64,000 bases of DNA, taken from positions 1-64,000 of the forward strand of contig JAWXUO010000003.1 in the NCBI GenBank assembly GCA_044426355.1, written 5' to 3'. The notes beneath the pieces were generated by a model, which saw only the letters and a list, made by a program, of their open reading frames with translations, ran no database searches and was not told where the DNA came from. Position numbers and translations under genes: made by a program. How positions within the stretch are numbered: the first letter of the stretch is position 1; every line of letters starts with the position of its first letter. Below are positions 17,495-26,115 of this stretch, piece after piece. This DNA comes from CAYJLC01 sp044426355 (GTDB lineage: Bacteria; Bacillota; Clostridia; Oscillospirales; Butyricicoccaceae).

Positions 17495-18550
17495 ATGAGA
17501 GTAGCAGACAGATCAGTTACTAGAACTTACTTATCGCAATTAAATGGTGCGAAAAACGACTTTATGACAACGCAAGCACAAATTTACTCTGGTAACAGAT
17601 TTACAAAATTATCAGACGATGTATCTTCAGGGGTACGTGTATTAAATGTTAGATCCGATTTATATAAATCACAGACATATCTTAGCAATGTTCAAGAAAT
17701 CACCGACGAACTATCTGTTGCAGAAACAGCTTTATTGTCTATGCAAGATATTTTAACTAATGTACACGAACTAGCACTTGCTGCACTAAACGAAGATAAA
17801 GAAACTAATGCATCTGTTTATGCAACAGAAATTTCGAGTTTAAAAGACCAACTTCTTTTATATGCTAATACTCAATTTGGTAACACATTTACTTTTGGTG
17901 GTTCAAACACAAGCCACACTGAACCTTTTACACTAGATGAAAATGGATACATGTTATACAATGGTATCCCTGTAAGCGACATACAAAAAGCAGACGCTAC
18001 TGACGCTACTACATACGACATTGAAGAAGGTAGTTATTTCTACATTGATCCAACTTCGGGTGACCTTGTAGATATTCCTATGAGTGGTGATATTTATATG
18101 GACGTAGGTCTTGGAATAAAACTTTCAGAAGGTCAAGTTACTGGTAATTCGTGTATATTAATATCTTTCTCAGGTCTTGATATTTTCGGTTTCGGTACAG
18201 ATGAAGATGGTTTTTCTAACAATATTTACAACATTTTAAACGACTTAGAAACTGCTGTAAGAGATTACGATACTAGTGCAATGTCTGACCTTGACCTTAA
18301 ATTAACAGATTTAAGAGACAAATTTTTAATCAATATAACTGATATCGGTTCTAAAACAAAGTATCTAAACACTATAGAAACTCGTACAGAAGCTAATATC
18401 GATATGTATAAAATTACAATCGACAACCTTATGGGAACAAACGACGAAGAAGCTATTTCTACACTTGCAATGAACGAATATGTTTTACAAGCAATAATGC
18501 AAATGGGTTCTCGTGTTATTCCAAACACTTTAATGGATTTCATTCGTTAA
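17495..18550 (+). CDS. flgL: Flagellar hook-filament junction protein FlgL
   Basis: FlgL is the second junction protein (HAP3) and is flagellin-like. It has 351 residues. The N-terminal flagellin-type region has SGNRFTKLSDDVSSGVRVLN, and the C-terminus ends with AISTLAMNEYVLQAIMQMGS and RVIPNTLMDFIR. An AGGAGG site is 10 bases upstream. A long stem-loop follows the stop codon. Confidence 0.94.
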   Translation: MRVADRSVTRTYLSQLNGAKNDFMTTQAQIYSGNRFTKLSDDVSSGVRVLNVRSDLYKSQTYLSNVQEITDELSVAETALLSMQDILTNVHELALAALNEDKETNASVYATEISSLKDQLLLYANTQFGNTFTFGGSNTSHTEPFTLDENGYMLYNGIPVSDIQKADATDATTYDIEEGSYFYIDPTSGDLVDIPMSGDIYMDVGLGIKLSEGQVTGNSCILISFSGLDIFGFGTDEDGFSNNIYNILNDLETAVRDYDTSAMSDLDLKLTDLRDKFLINITDIGSKTKYLNTIETRTEANIDMYKITIDNLMGTNDEEAISTLAMNEYVLQAIMQMGSRVIPNTLMDFIR

Positions 18551-18561
18551 TAGACAAAAAA

Positions 18562-18603
18562 ATAGTTTATACCATAAATTTAATTATTTATGGTATAAAC
18601 TAT
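18562..18603 (+). other. 18-bp perfect stem-loop between flgL and the DUF6470 gene
   Basis: ATAGTTTATACCATAAAT (18562-18579) pairs base for base with ATTTATGGTATAAACTAT (18586-18603) around a 6-base loop. There is no T-run after it, and an AAGGAGG site with a start codon follows within 30 bases. It is unlikely to be a simple terminator and more likely stabilises the flgK-flgL messenger or tunes expression of the next gene. Confidence 0.7.
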
Positions 18604-18627
18604 CAAGTATAACAAGGAGGTAACGTT

Positions 18628-19221
18628 ATGGTAAATCAATCACTGTTAAATATTACAAAAACACATGTAGACTATAGGCTAAATATACAAAACGCAGAAC
18701 TTCGTACAAGCAATGCTGCTACAAAGCCATCTGCAAACGTAAAAACAACGATGGCTAGTTTGTCCATCGTTGAAAATACACCTTGCACTTATCGAGCAGA
18801 TTCTTATAATGCTCGCCATGCTTTAGGTTTTTCTAAAACTGGAGATTTTATTCGAGAAAGTGCTGACGAAGCTCGCCAACACGTATTAAATTTTATGCGT
18901 GAAAAAACTTTACAAAATATATCTTTAGGACAAATACAAGACGGTGTAGAAATTCAAGATATTGTCACAAACCGAATAGTTAACGAGGCTCGTATGCCTT
19001 CTGCTACTTTAATTCAATGTCCAAAAGTTGATATAGAGTGGTCTGAACCATCTCTTAGATTTCAATATAATCCACCTCAACTTCAATATGACTGGAACAC
19101 ATACGAAACTGGTCTTGAATACATTCCAGGTGATGCATCTTTAGAAGTAACTCAATTACCAGACGTACAAATAGAATACATGGGAAAACCAATGTATTTC
19201 CCACGTAGTTATTCAGGTTAA
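18628..19221 (+). CDS. DUF6470 (YviE-like) family protein
   Basis: This 197-residue protein matches the family found directly downstream of flgL in Firmicutes (YviE in Bacillus subtilis), whose function is not established. Family features are LNITKTHVDYRLNIQNAEL at the start, a central helix with ESADEARQHVLNFMREKT, and a C-terminal region rich in Pro/Tyr/Trp containing PKVDIEWSEPSLRFQYNP. In Bacillus fliW and csrA follow it; here they are about 22 kb away. Its TAA overlaps the stop of the convergent next gene by two bases. Confidence 0.82.
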   Translation: MVNQSLLNITKTHVDYRLNIQNAELRTSNAATKPSANVKTTMASLSIVENTPCTYRADSYNARHALGFSKTGDFIRESADEARQHVLNFMREKTLQNISLGQIQDGVEIQDIVTNRIVNEARMPSATLIQCPKVDIEWSEPSLRFQYNPPQLQYDWNTYETGLEYIPGDASLEVTQLPDVQIEYMGKPMYFPRSYSG

Positions 19222-19919
19222 AATAATTTGTTATTTTGTAAATTATACATCCAAAGAAACTCTTTGAGTTTAATTCGTTCAGGTGTGGTTAGGTTTACTA
19301 TATCACACTCCATACGAGGATTTTCTCCAAAGTTTAAAATTTTTGATATTCTAAAATTCAAAAATCCAATTGGTAAATCTGTATTTTTTACAATAAATTG
19401 TTGGTTTTCTTCTAGTTTTTGCATTTCTGTTTTATTTTTTTGCATTAACTTTTTAAAGAAACTACCAGTAATACGACTTTTTTGTATATCAAAAATAACT
19501 TTTTCATCTGTAAGGTCGATTATTTCAATATCAAATTCAACTCCATTTAGTTTATCTATATTAACTTTCTTGTCGCCAACTTTAACCTCGTCGCTTGTTT
19601 TCGTCGGAATTATAGTTGCTTTACATCTTATGTTACTGCTGTAGCAATCTTCTGACCCTTCAAAAAGCTCATCGCTTACTGAAACAATTCTCATAAGATT
19701 TCTATCAGAAAGATAAACTTGTCCATTAAATTTATGAATAATTTTTCCTTTATATACTCTAAATATATTAGCTTTTGTTTCTAGCTCATATAAAGGAACA
19801 AATTCGCTTGTAAATGTTACGCTACCGTTTTCTAAGTCAATACTCGCAGTACCGTCGGCTAGAAATTCGCCATTGTCAAGTTGAAGCTCTGCTTCAAAAT
19901 TTTCATAAATATTTTTCAT
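19218..19919 (-). CDS. Hypothetical protein in the flagellar locus
   Basis: A 233-residue soluble protein that I do not recognise. It is beta-rich in the first half and ends with a region (LPIGFLNFRISKILNFGENP, then CDIVNLTTPERIKLKEFLW) that vaguely recalls the end of PilZ-type proteins. The RxxxR and D/N-x-S-x-x-G c-di-GMP motifs are absent. The ATG at 19919 fits AGGAG nine bases upstream; an in-frame ATG at 19928 abuts that site. It is transcribed against its neighbours from its own promoter. Confidence 0.7.
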   Translation of the reverse strand: MKNIYENFEAELQLDNGEFLADGTASIDLENGSVTFTSEFVPLYELETKANIFRVYKGKIIHKFNGQVYLSDRNLMRIVSVSDELFEGSEDCYSSNIRCKATIIPTKTSDEVKVGDKKVNIDKLNGVEFDIEIIDLTDEKVIFDIQKSRITGSFFKKLMQKNKTEMQKLEENQQFIVKNTDLPIGFLNFRISKILNFGENPRMECDIVNLTTPERIKLKEFLWMYNLQNNKLF

Positions 19920-19950
19920 AAATATCATCTCCTAAAAACTTCTTGTTTTT

Positions 19951-19979
19951 ATGATAACATATATAAATATCAAAATCAA
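19951..19979 (-). promoter_or_regulatory. Sigma-A type promoter for the 19218-19919 gene
   Basis: On the minus strand, TTGATT (19979-19974), a 17-base spacer, then TATCAT (19956-19951). It lies about 32 bases upstream of the start codon. Confidence 0.55.
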
Positions 19980-20033
19980 GCTTTTAATGGCAAAAATAGG
20001 TTTATAAAAAATAAAATTCGAGGGATAACAAAT

Positions 20034-20507
20034 ATGAAAAATTATAAATTAGAAACTGAGCTCGTTTTAAAAAAGTTAGCAATATACCAAGAAATCGAGC
20101 AAATTACAGATACTATGTCTATCCAAAACATTGACCAACTTATAGATTCTGTTCAAAAAAGAGAAAAACTTATTATGCGAGCAGAAATTATAGACGATTC
20201 GCTTTTTGAATATACCGACAAAGATATAAATTTAAAAAACGCTTTAAATATTGACTGCAAACTCGATGATTTAAACGATGAGCTTAAATTAATCTATGAA
20301 ACATCTTTTAAAATAAAAGCTATTATAAACCGACTTTTACGAAACGAAGGTGTTATTCGAGAGTATATGGAATTTCAAAAAGACAGCTTACTGCAAAAAA
20401 TAGAAAGCTTAAATCAAAGCACAACATCGGTTGCCTCAAAGTATAGTATGGGACTGCAAACGGCAGTCCCTCCGACAAATAATTCAAAAAAAAGCAGATT
20501 TATTTAA
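20034..20507 (+). CDS. Hypothetical coiled-coil protein upstream of fliD
   Basis: A 157-residue protein of mainly helical, charged composition, with runs such as KRELIMRAEIIDD-like heptads and ELKLIYETSFKIKAIINRLL. The size, helical character and place just before fliD suggest an export chaperone or FliT/FlgN-type partner, but no family signature is certain. The ATG at 20034 is preferred over an open extension to 19881, because GAGGGATAA lies just upstream of it and the extension overlaps the divergent gene and its promoter. Confidence 0.65.
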   Translation: MKNYKLETELVLKKLAIYQEIEQITDTMSIQNIDQLIDSVQKREKLIMRAEIIDDSLFEYTDKDINLKNALNIDCKLDDLNDELKLIYETSFKIKAIINRLLRNEGVIREYMEFQKDSLLQKIESLNQSTTSVASKYSMGLQTAVPPTNNSKKSRFI

Positions 20508-20509
20508 TT

Positions 20510-20544
20510 TTGCTATTTACTTTTTGGGCAAACCGTAGTATAAA
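20510..20544 (+). promoter_or_regulatory. Shared motility motif upstream of fliD
   Basis: TTGCTA (20510-20515), 18 bases, then CGTAGTATAAA (20534-20544). It matches the elements before flgM and cheA. It starts 3 bases after the stop of the preceding gene and about 110 bases before fliD. No good sigma-A promoter follows it here, so it is the best promoter candidate for fliD-fliS-flgB-flgC. Confidence 0.5.
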
Positions 20545-20620
20545 TATATATAGGGATTAATTTTTAAACAAATTAAAATACGAATAAACAATAAAAAAAT
20601 ATTATATAGGAGGTTTTTTT

Positions 20621-22972
20621 ATGAGTTCAATTAGTTCATCAACTTATGCTAGCGTAGGTACATCATCAAACGGTGGTATCTCTGGTCTTATGTCTGGTAT
20701 GGATACCGATGCAATGGTAACTGCTTTGCTTTCTGCAACGCAAGCTAAAATCGACGCAAAAACAGGAGAGCAAGCACAACTTGAAATGAAGCAAGAGCTT
20801 TACAGACAAGTTATAGATAGTATTAATAATTTCAAAAATTCATTTTTCGATACATCTTATGGTTCTTCTCTTACTACGAACCTTGCAAGTAGTTCATTTT
20901 GGAATAGCTTAACATCAAACGTTACTGGTTTAGGTAATATTGATGTTGTTAGTACATCATCTTCTGCTACTGCAAATTCGTCTTACGAAATAGCTGTAAA
21001 ACAACTTGCAACTACAACGTCACTTTCTACTGGCAACACTTTAAGTGGAGATAATTCTATCATAGGTTCAGAATTAACATCTGATATGCTATCATCTTTA
21101 GCAAACTCTGCTGATTTAACTTTAGATATTGATGTTAACGGTTCTGCAACTTCTATTACAATTGACTTAAATGGTTGCTCTAGTACTACAGAAGTTTCTG
21201 ATAAAATCTCTGCTGCTTTAGTTAGTGCTGGCATCGACACAGACTCTGTATCTGTTTCTGCAGATGGTGGCACTCTTGCTATAACATCTCAAGCAGGCAC
21301 CACAGTATCCGTTGATAAAGACAACTCTGACGATCTCGCTTTGCAATACACAGGTTTAACGTCTACAACTTCAACTGACAAAACAGAAACTACAACTGAA
21401 GAAGTTGACGGAGAAGATGTAGAAACTGAAACTGTTTTATCTACTACTTTAACTGCTACAAACGCTGGTGACTTTTCATCAAACGTTATTGACTTTACTT
21501 TATCTTACGATGGTGTTTCTAAAACAATCACACTAAATAACTTAGTAGCTTCTGACCCTTCTGTTGGACTTACAGCTGATGATGTTTTAAGCTCTTTACA
21601 AGCTGAAGTAAAGGAAGCTTTTGGTTCTTATGTTGATGTTTCTCTAACAGCAGACAACGAGCTTAAATTCTCTGTTGCTGCTGACGAAACAGGACACGAA
21701 CTTAAAATTACAGGTATTGACGCTAATGATATAGGTTTCGTTCCTGGTTCTACATCTTTATTTGATACTAATAACACTCTTGAATCATTAGGTGTAAGTA
21801 ATTACGACTTTTCTATCAATGGTGTAGACTTTTCATTCGGTGCTGATACTACTATCGCTAGCATGATAAGTACTATAAACAAAAGTAACGCAGGTGTTAC
21901 TATGTCTTATTCATCTATCTCAGACCGTATTAAAATCGAAGCTAACGAAACTGGTGCAGGTTATGATATAGAAATAGACGAAGCTGACGGTGGTATTTTA
22001 GGCACTTTATTTGGTGTTGATTCAGCTAATCTTTCTTCTAATGTAGAACAAGGTAATGATGCTTTACTTACTATAAATGGAGTTGATACTTCTCGTAGTA
22101 GTAATACTTTCGAAATAGATGGTATTACAATGACTGTAACTGAAGTTAGTAGTTCTTCTACACAAACAGTAACTGAGAAAACGCTTACTGAATCATACGA
22201 CGAAATGACTGGTGAAACATCATACGAAGTAAATGAAGTTGAAGTAGAAAAAACTGTCTACGACACTTCAACTATCACAACTGCTCGTGATGTTGATAAA
22301 ATCGTAGAGGGTGTTCAAGCTTTCATTGATGGTTACAACGAATTAATCGCAGAGCTTAATGACCTTGTAGGTGCTGATAAAACATATAGAGATTATGCTC
22401 CACTTACAGATGCTCAAAAAGCAGAAATGTCAGAAACTGAAATAACTCTTTGGAATGAAAAAACCAATGAAGGTTTACTTTCTAACGATACTTACATCAA
22501 CACTTTCCTTTCTCAAATGCGTTCTGCGTTATATCAATCAGGTGGTTCTGGAAATCTTGCTATTTACCAATTTGGTATCGAAACTTCTTCTGACTATACA
22601 GATAATGGTAAATTAGTATTTGACGAAGCTACTTTCAGATCTGCTTACGCTTCTAATGCAGTTGATATTGCTGACCTATTTACAAATACTGTAGATGGTC
22701 TTGCAAGTTCTCTAATGAGTGCTATGACAAGCATTGCAAACGAAAGCTCAGGTTCTCCTGGTACTTTAGTTTCAATAGCTGGTATCAAAGGCTCAACTAC
22801 AGAAAGTACTTGTTCTTACTATAGCCAACTTGCTACTTTAAGTTCTCGTATAGAAACTTTACAAGCACAATATGAAACTGAAAAAACTCGTTATTGGAGT
22901 CAATTCACAACAATGGAAACAACTTTAAGTAATTATAATACTCAAAGTTCACTTTTCACTCAAACATACTAA
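20621..22972 (+). CDS. fliD: Flagellar filament capping protein FliD
   Basis: FliD caps the filament and assists flagellin polymerisation. The N-terminal domain contains SGLMSGMDTDAMVTALLSAT, the family hallmark. The C-terminal FliD_C domain has DKIVEGVQAFIDGYNELIAE and ends in a helical coil (LSSRIETLQAQYETEKTRYW). At 783 residues it is longer than the roughly 500 of Bacillus. The extra part is a Thr/Ser/Asp-rich middle with several beta domains. A strong AGGAGG site lies upstream. Confidence 0.95.
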   Translation: MSSISSSTYASVGTSSNGGISGLMSGMDTDAMVTALLSATQAKIDAKTGEQAQLEMKQELYRQVIDSINNFKNSFFDTSYGSSLTTNLASSSFWNSLTSNVTGLGNIDVVSTSSSATANSSYEIAVKQLATTTSLSTGNTLSGDNSIIGSELTSDMLSSLANSADLTLDIDVNGSATSITIDLNGCSSTTEVSDKISAALVSAGIDTDSVSVSADGGTLAITSQAGTTVSVDKDNSDDLALQYTGLTSTTSTDKTETTTEEVDGEDVETETVLSTTLTATNAGDFSSNVIDFTLSYDGVSKTITLNNLVASDPSVGLTADDVLSSLQAEVKEAFGSYVDVSLTADNELKFSVAADETGHELKITGIDANDIGFVPGSTSLFDTNNTLESLGVSNYDFSINGVDFSFGADTTIASMISTINKSNAGVTMSYSSISDRIKIEANETGAGYDIEIDEADGGILGTLFGVDSANLSSNVEQGNDALLTINGVDTSRSSNTFEIDGITMTVTEVSSSSTQTVTEKTLTESYDEMTGETSYEVNEVEVEKTVYDTSTITTARDVDKIVEGVQAFIDGYNELIAELNDLVGADKTYRDYAPLTDAQKAEMSETEITLWNEKTNEGLLSNDTYINTFLSQMRSALYQSGGSGNLAIYQFGIETSSDYTDNGKLVFDEATFRSAYASNAVDIADLFTNTVDGLASSLMSAMTSIANESSGSPGTLVSIAGIKGSTTESTCSYYSQLATLSSRIETLQAQYETEKTRYWSQFTTMETTLSNYNTQSSLFTQTY

Positions 22973-23014
22973 TTTTAGTAATTTTGATTACTTTGAAAGA
23001 GGGATTTTAACTAT

Positions 23015-23404
23015 ATGAAAAGAAATCCATACGAAAATTATAAGGAGCAATCTATTTCAACCATGACCAGTGGTGAAATGCTAACTGCCGTTTATGATGG
23101 TTTGTTGAAACAGATTGCCCTCGCAAAAAAAGCAATAGAGGCAAAGGATTTCGCTGAGGTTAATGCTAAATTGCATAAATCTCAAGATTTCCTTGCGTAT
23201 CTGTGCTCTACGCTTGATTTTAATTATGAAATATCTGACAACTTAAATTCGTTATACGAATATTCTAGTCGTTTGCTATTTGATGCGAATATAAAAAAAG
23301 ACTCTTGTGCAAATTTAGACGAAGTATCAAAAATAATTACAGAACTTCGCAACACTTATGTTCAAGCAGACAAAATAACACGTTCGTTAGACGCTACAAA
23401 ATAA
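23015..23404 (+). CDS. fliS: Flagellar export chaperone FliS
   Basis: FliS is the flagellin chaperone; it has 129 residues and is all helical. The N-terminus YENYKEQSISTMTSGEMLTA, then VYDGLLKQIALAKKAIEAKD, matches the family (N-x-Y-x-x-x-x-x-x-T-x-x-x-x-x-x-L-x-x-x-L-Y-D-G). It directly follows fliD, as usual. The flagellin gene it serves is not in this window. Confidence 0.94.
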   Translation: MKRNPYENYKEQSISTMTSGEMLTAVYDGLLKQIALAKKAIEAKDFAEVNAKLHKSQDFLAYLCSTLDFNYEISDNLNSLYEYSSRLLFDANIKKDSCANLDEVSKIITELRNTYVQADKITRSLDATK

Positions 23405-23419
23405 AAAGGAGGATATGTT

Positions 23420-23785
23420 TTGTTTTTTAATTCAACAAGCTTTAAAGTTTTAGAGGCAGGTGCCGAACTTTCATGGGCTAAACAACAAGTACATACGCAA
23501 AACTTAGCAAATATCGAAACACCTGGTTACAAAAGTCAAAGTTTAGACTTTTCAGTGGTTTTTGAAGATGCTATTTCAAGTTCAAATTTATCTAAACCTT
23601 CATATGTTACTGCTTCGATTACACGAAACGAAGATTTATCAATCTTACAAGATGGTAATAATGTAGATTTAGAGTATGAAAACCTTGAATTATACAAGGC
23701 TTATATTCAATATTCTTTAGTTTTAGATAAAATATCTGGACAATTTAGAAATTATAATACAATAATCAATGCTAGTATGCAGTAA
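23420..23785 (+). CDS. flgB: Flagellar basal body rod protein FlgB
   Basis: FlgB is a proximal rod protein with 121 residues. The signature is VHTQNLANIETPGYKSQSLD near residues 25-44, and the C-terminal YENLELYKAYIQYSLVLDK is conserved. The start is TTG at 23420 with AAGGAGG at an ideal distance; an ATG at 23415 is in another frame. Its position after fliS instead of before fliE is unusual. Confidence 0.94.
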   Translation: MFFNSTSFKVLEAGAELSWAKQQVHTQNLANIETPGYKSQSLDFSVVFEDAISSSNLSKPSYVTASITRNEDLSILQDGNNVDLEYENLELYKAYIQYSLVLDKISGQFRNYNTIINASMQ

Positions 23786-23796
23786 AGGAGAGATTT

Positions 23797-24216
23797 ATGG
23801 CAAGCTTATCGTCAATAGACATAGTAGGATCTGCTTTAACTGCTTCACGTTATCGTGCTGATGTAATTTTACAAAATATTGCAAACGCCGATATGACAAT
23901 GACAGCAGATGGTAGTCCTTACCAACGCAAACAAGTAATTTATCAAGAACGCCCGTTAACTTTTAGCGAAACTCTTTCGCAAGTTCAAGGTGGTGTAGAA
24001 ATAGTCGAAATCGTTGAAAACGACCGTGACTTTTCTCAGGTTTATGACCCATCTCACCCACACGCAGATGAAAACGGATATGTTTTATATCCAAACGTGG
24101 ATATAACTGAAGAAAATATCGACCTTATGGCGGCAGCAAATGCTTATGAAGCAAATTTGACTGCCTTATCAGTCGTTAAGGCAATGATAACAAAAACATT
24201 AGAAATAGGCAAATAA
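23797..24216 (+). CDS. flgC: Flagellar basal body rod protein FlgC
   Basis: FlgC is a proximal rod protein with 139 residues. The family features are the N-terminal ALTASRYRADVILQNIANAD, SPYQRKQVIYQERP, and the C-terminal YPNVDITEENIDLMAAANAY. It lies 11 bases downstream of flgB, and FlgB, FlgC and FliE together make the inner rod. Confidence 0.95.
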   Translation: MASLSSIDIVGSALTASRYRADVILQNIANADMTMTADGSPYQRKQVIYQERPLTFSETLSQVQGGVEIVEIVENDRDFSQVYDPSHPHADENGYVLYPNVDITEENIDLMAAANAYEANLTALSVVKAMITKTLEIGK

Positions 24217-24259
24217 AAAAACAAATAATTAAAATTTTATAAAATAGGGGATTTAGAAA

Positions 24260-26014
24260 ATGAAAAAACAAACAATTAATGGTCGATTGCTAAAACTGAC
24301 ATTCACATTATCAGCAGCTGCACTTTTTATAGTTGCTTTAATGTGCTTGTGTCTGTACTTAATATCACTACAAGTAGGCGTGCTTGAAACAAAACTTTGG
24401 ACAGCAAGTGGATACGCTTCTGAAATCCAAGTTACACTGGGTACAACTGCTCGTGAAATTCGTGATATGATTATTCTAGGTAATTCTAATACTTACAGTT
24501 CATATAAATCTACTATTGAAAGTAATATGAATTTTATGGACCAAGACCTAGCTCTTTTAAGAGATGTATTCACTGGTTCGAGTTCTACTTTTACCGAATA
24601 CTATAATTTAAACCAAACATGGCAAGATGCTGCGATGGTTATTGTTGATACTGTTCTTGCAGGAGATATGGAAACAGCTATAAATTTAGTTGAAACAGTC
24701 TGCGTACCTGCTCTTTCACAACTTGCTTCTATGGCAGAACAAATCACTACAGAAACTAACACTGCTGTAGATACTGCAATCGTTACTATTGATACTATAA
24801 CAACAGGTTCTCAAGTTATTTTAGTTATAGTTGTAATTATCAGTGCATTTGTAGCAATTACTGTTTCTCGTGAAACAAGAATGGCTATTCTTACTCCAAT
24901 CACAGAACTTAAAGACGTTGCTCAACAAATTGCAAACGGCGAATTAGCTTCTGCACACGTAGACTATGTATCTACAGATGAATTAGGCGAACTTGCAGAA
25001 TCTATGCGTCAAATGACTAAAAACATCAGCTCTTATGTTGGTGATATTGAACATTGTATGTCATTATTCGCAGAAGGCGACCTTACTTTCACACCAAACG
25101 TTACACCAAAAGGTGACTTTATTCGTCTTGCAACTAGCGTAAGTGGTGCAACAGACGCAGTATCTGCTACTATCAGCCAAATAACTGTAGCTTCTGACCA
25201 AGTTGCAAATGGTTCTGACCAACTTGCAGCAGGTGCACAAGCTCTAAGCCAAGGTTCGACAGAACAAGCTAGTGCTGTTGAAGAACTTGCAGCTACTATC
25301 ACAAACATCTCAGAACAAGTACAACAAAATGCTGAAGATTCTGTTCTTGCAAATGATAGAATGATTGAAGTTAGTACTGCTCTTACAGAAGGTGCTAAAG
25401 TAATGTCACAAATGATTGAAGCTATGAACGACATTAGCAAAAGCTCTGCTGACATCGCAAAAATCATTAAAACTATCGAAGATATTTCTTTCCAAACAAA
25501 CTTACTTGCTCTTAATGCTGCTGTTGAAGCTGCTCGTGCAGGTGCTGCTGGTAAAGGTTTCTCTGTTGTTGCAGACGAAGTTCGTAACCTTGCAAACAAA
25601 TCATCTATCGCATCTAAAGACACAGCTGATTTAATAGATTCTTCATTAAAAGCTGTTGAACGTGGTGTTAAACTTGCTAGTGCGACATCTGAAAATCTTC
25701 TTGCTGTTGTAAATAGCACTGCCGAAGTTACAGAATCAATCAACCACATTTCGGTTTCTTCTACAGAACAAGCTAGTGCAATATCTCAAATTCTTATCGG
25801 TATCGATCAAATTTCTTCTGTTGTACAAACAAACTCTGCAACTGCTGAAGAAAGTGCTGCTGCAAGTGAAGAATTATCTGGTCAATCAAGCGTTCTTAAA
25901 AATCTTGTTTCTCACTTTAGAACAGGAGATTCAGTTCCTACTTCAGACTTTACATCACACCATAACGGTCCATCTGCAGAAGATTTTGATTTCTCACCAA
26001 GTGATAAATACTAA
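24260..26014 (+). CDS. Methyl-accepting chemotaxis protein
   Basis: A transmembrane chemoreceptor of 584 residues. A first membrane helix spans about 12-37, followed by a four-helix-bundle type sensing region without a recognisable PAS or Cache motif, then a second helix at about 186-205 and HAMP at about 206-262. The signalling hairpin tip is the conserved SFQTNLLALNAAVEAARAGA region followed by GKGFSVVADEVRNLAN. It couples through CheW, CheV and CheA. The ligand cannot be inferred. Confidence 0.95.
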   Translation: MKKQTINGRLLKLTFTLSAAALFIVALMCLCLYLISLQVGVLETKLWTASGYASEIQVTLGTTAREIRDMIILGNSNTYSSYKSTIESNMNFMDQDLALLRDVFTGSSSTFTEYYNLNQTWQDAAMVIVDTVLAGDMETAINLVETVCVPALSQLASMAEQITTETNTAVDTAIVTIDTITTGSQVILVIVVIISAFVAITVSRETRMAILTPITELKDVAQQIANGELASAHVDYVSTDELGELAESMRQMTKNISSYVGDIEHCMSLFAEGDLTFTPNVTPKGDFIRLATSVSGATDAVSATISQITVASDQVANGSDQLAAGAQALSQGSTEQASAVEELAATITNISEQVQQNAEDSVLANDRMIEVSTALTEGAKVMSQMIEAMNDISKSSADIAKIIKTIEDISFQTNLLALNAAVEAARAGAAGKGFSVVADEVRNLANKSSIASKDTADLIDSSLKAVERGVKLASATSENLLAVVNSTAEVTESINHISVSSTEQASAISQILIGIDQISSVVQTNSATAEESAAASEELSGQSSVLKNLVSHFRTGDSVPTSDFTSHHNGPSAEDFDFSPSDKY

Positions 26015-26115
26015 AAATACGCATTTAACTAATAGCTTTAGGTAAATATTCCTAATGCTATTAGATGCTATAACTAATATAGCTAAAAAATAACATTAAG
26101 AAAGGTATGAATAAG

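Noticed and set aside
19881..20033. N-terminal extension of the 157-residue gene before fliD
   Set aside because: It would overlap the divergent gene and its promoter; a ribosome site precedes the ATG at 20034.
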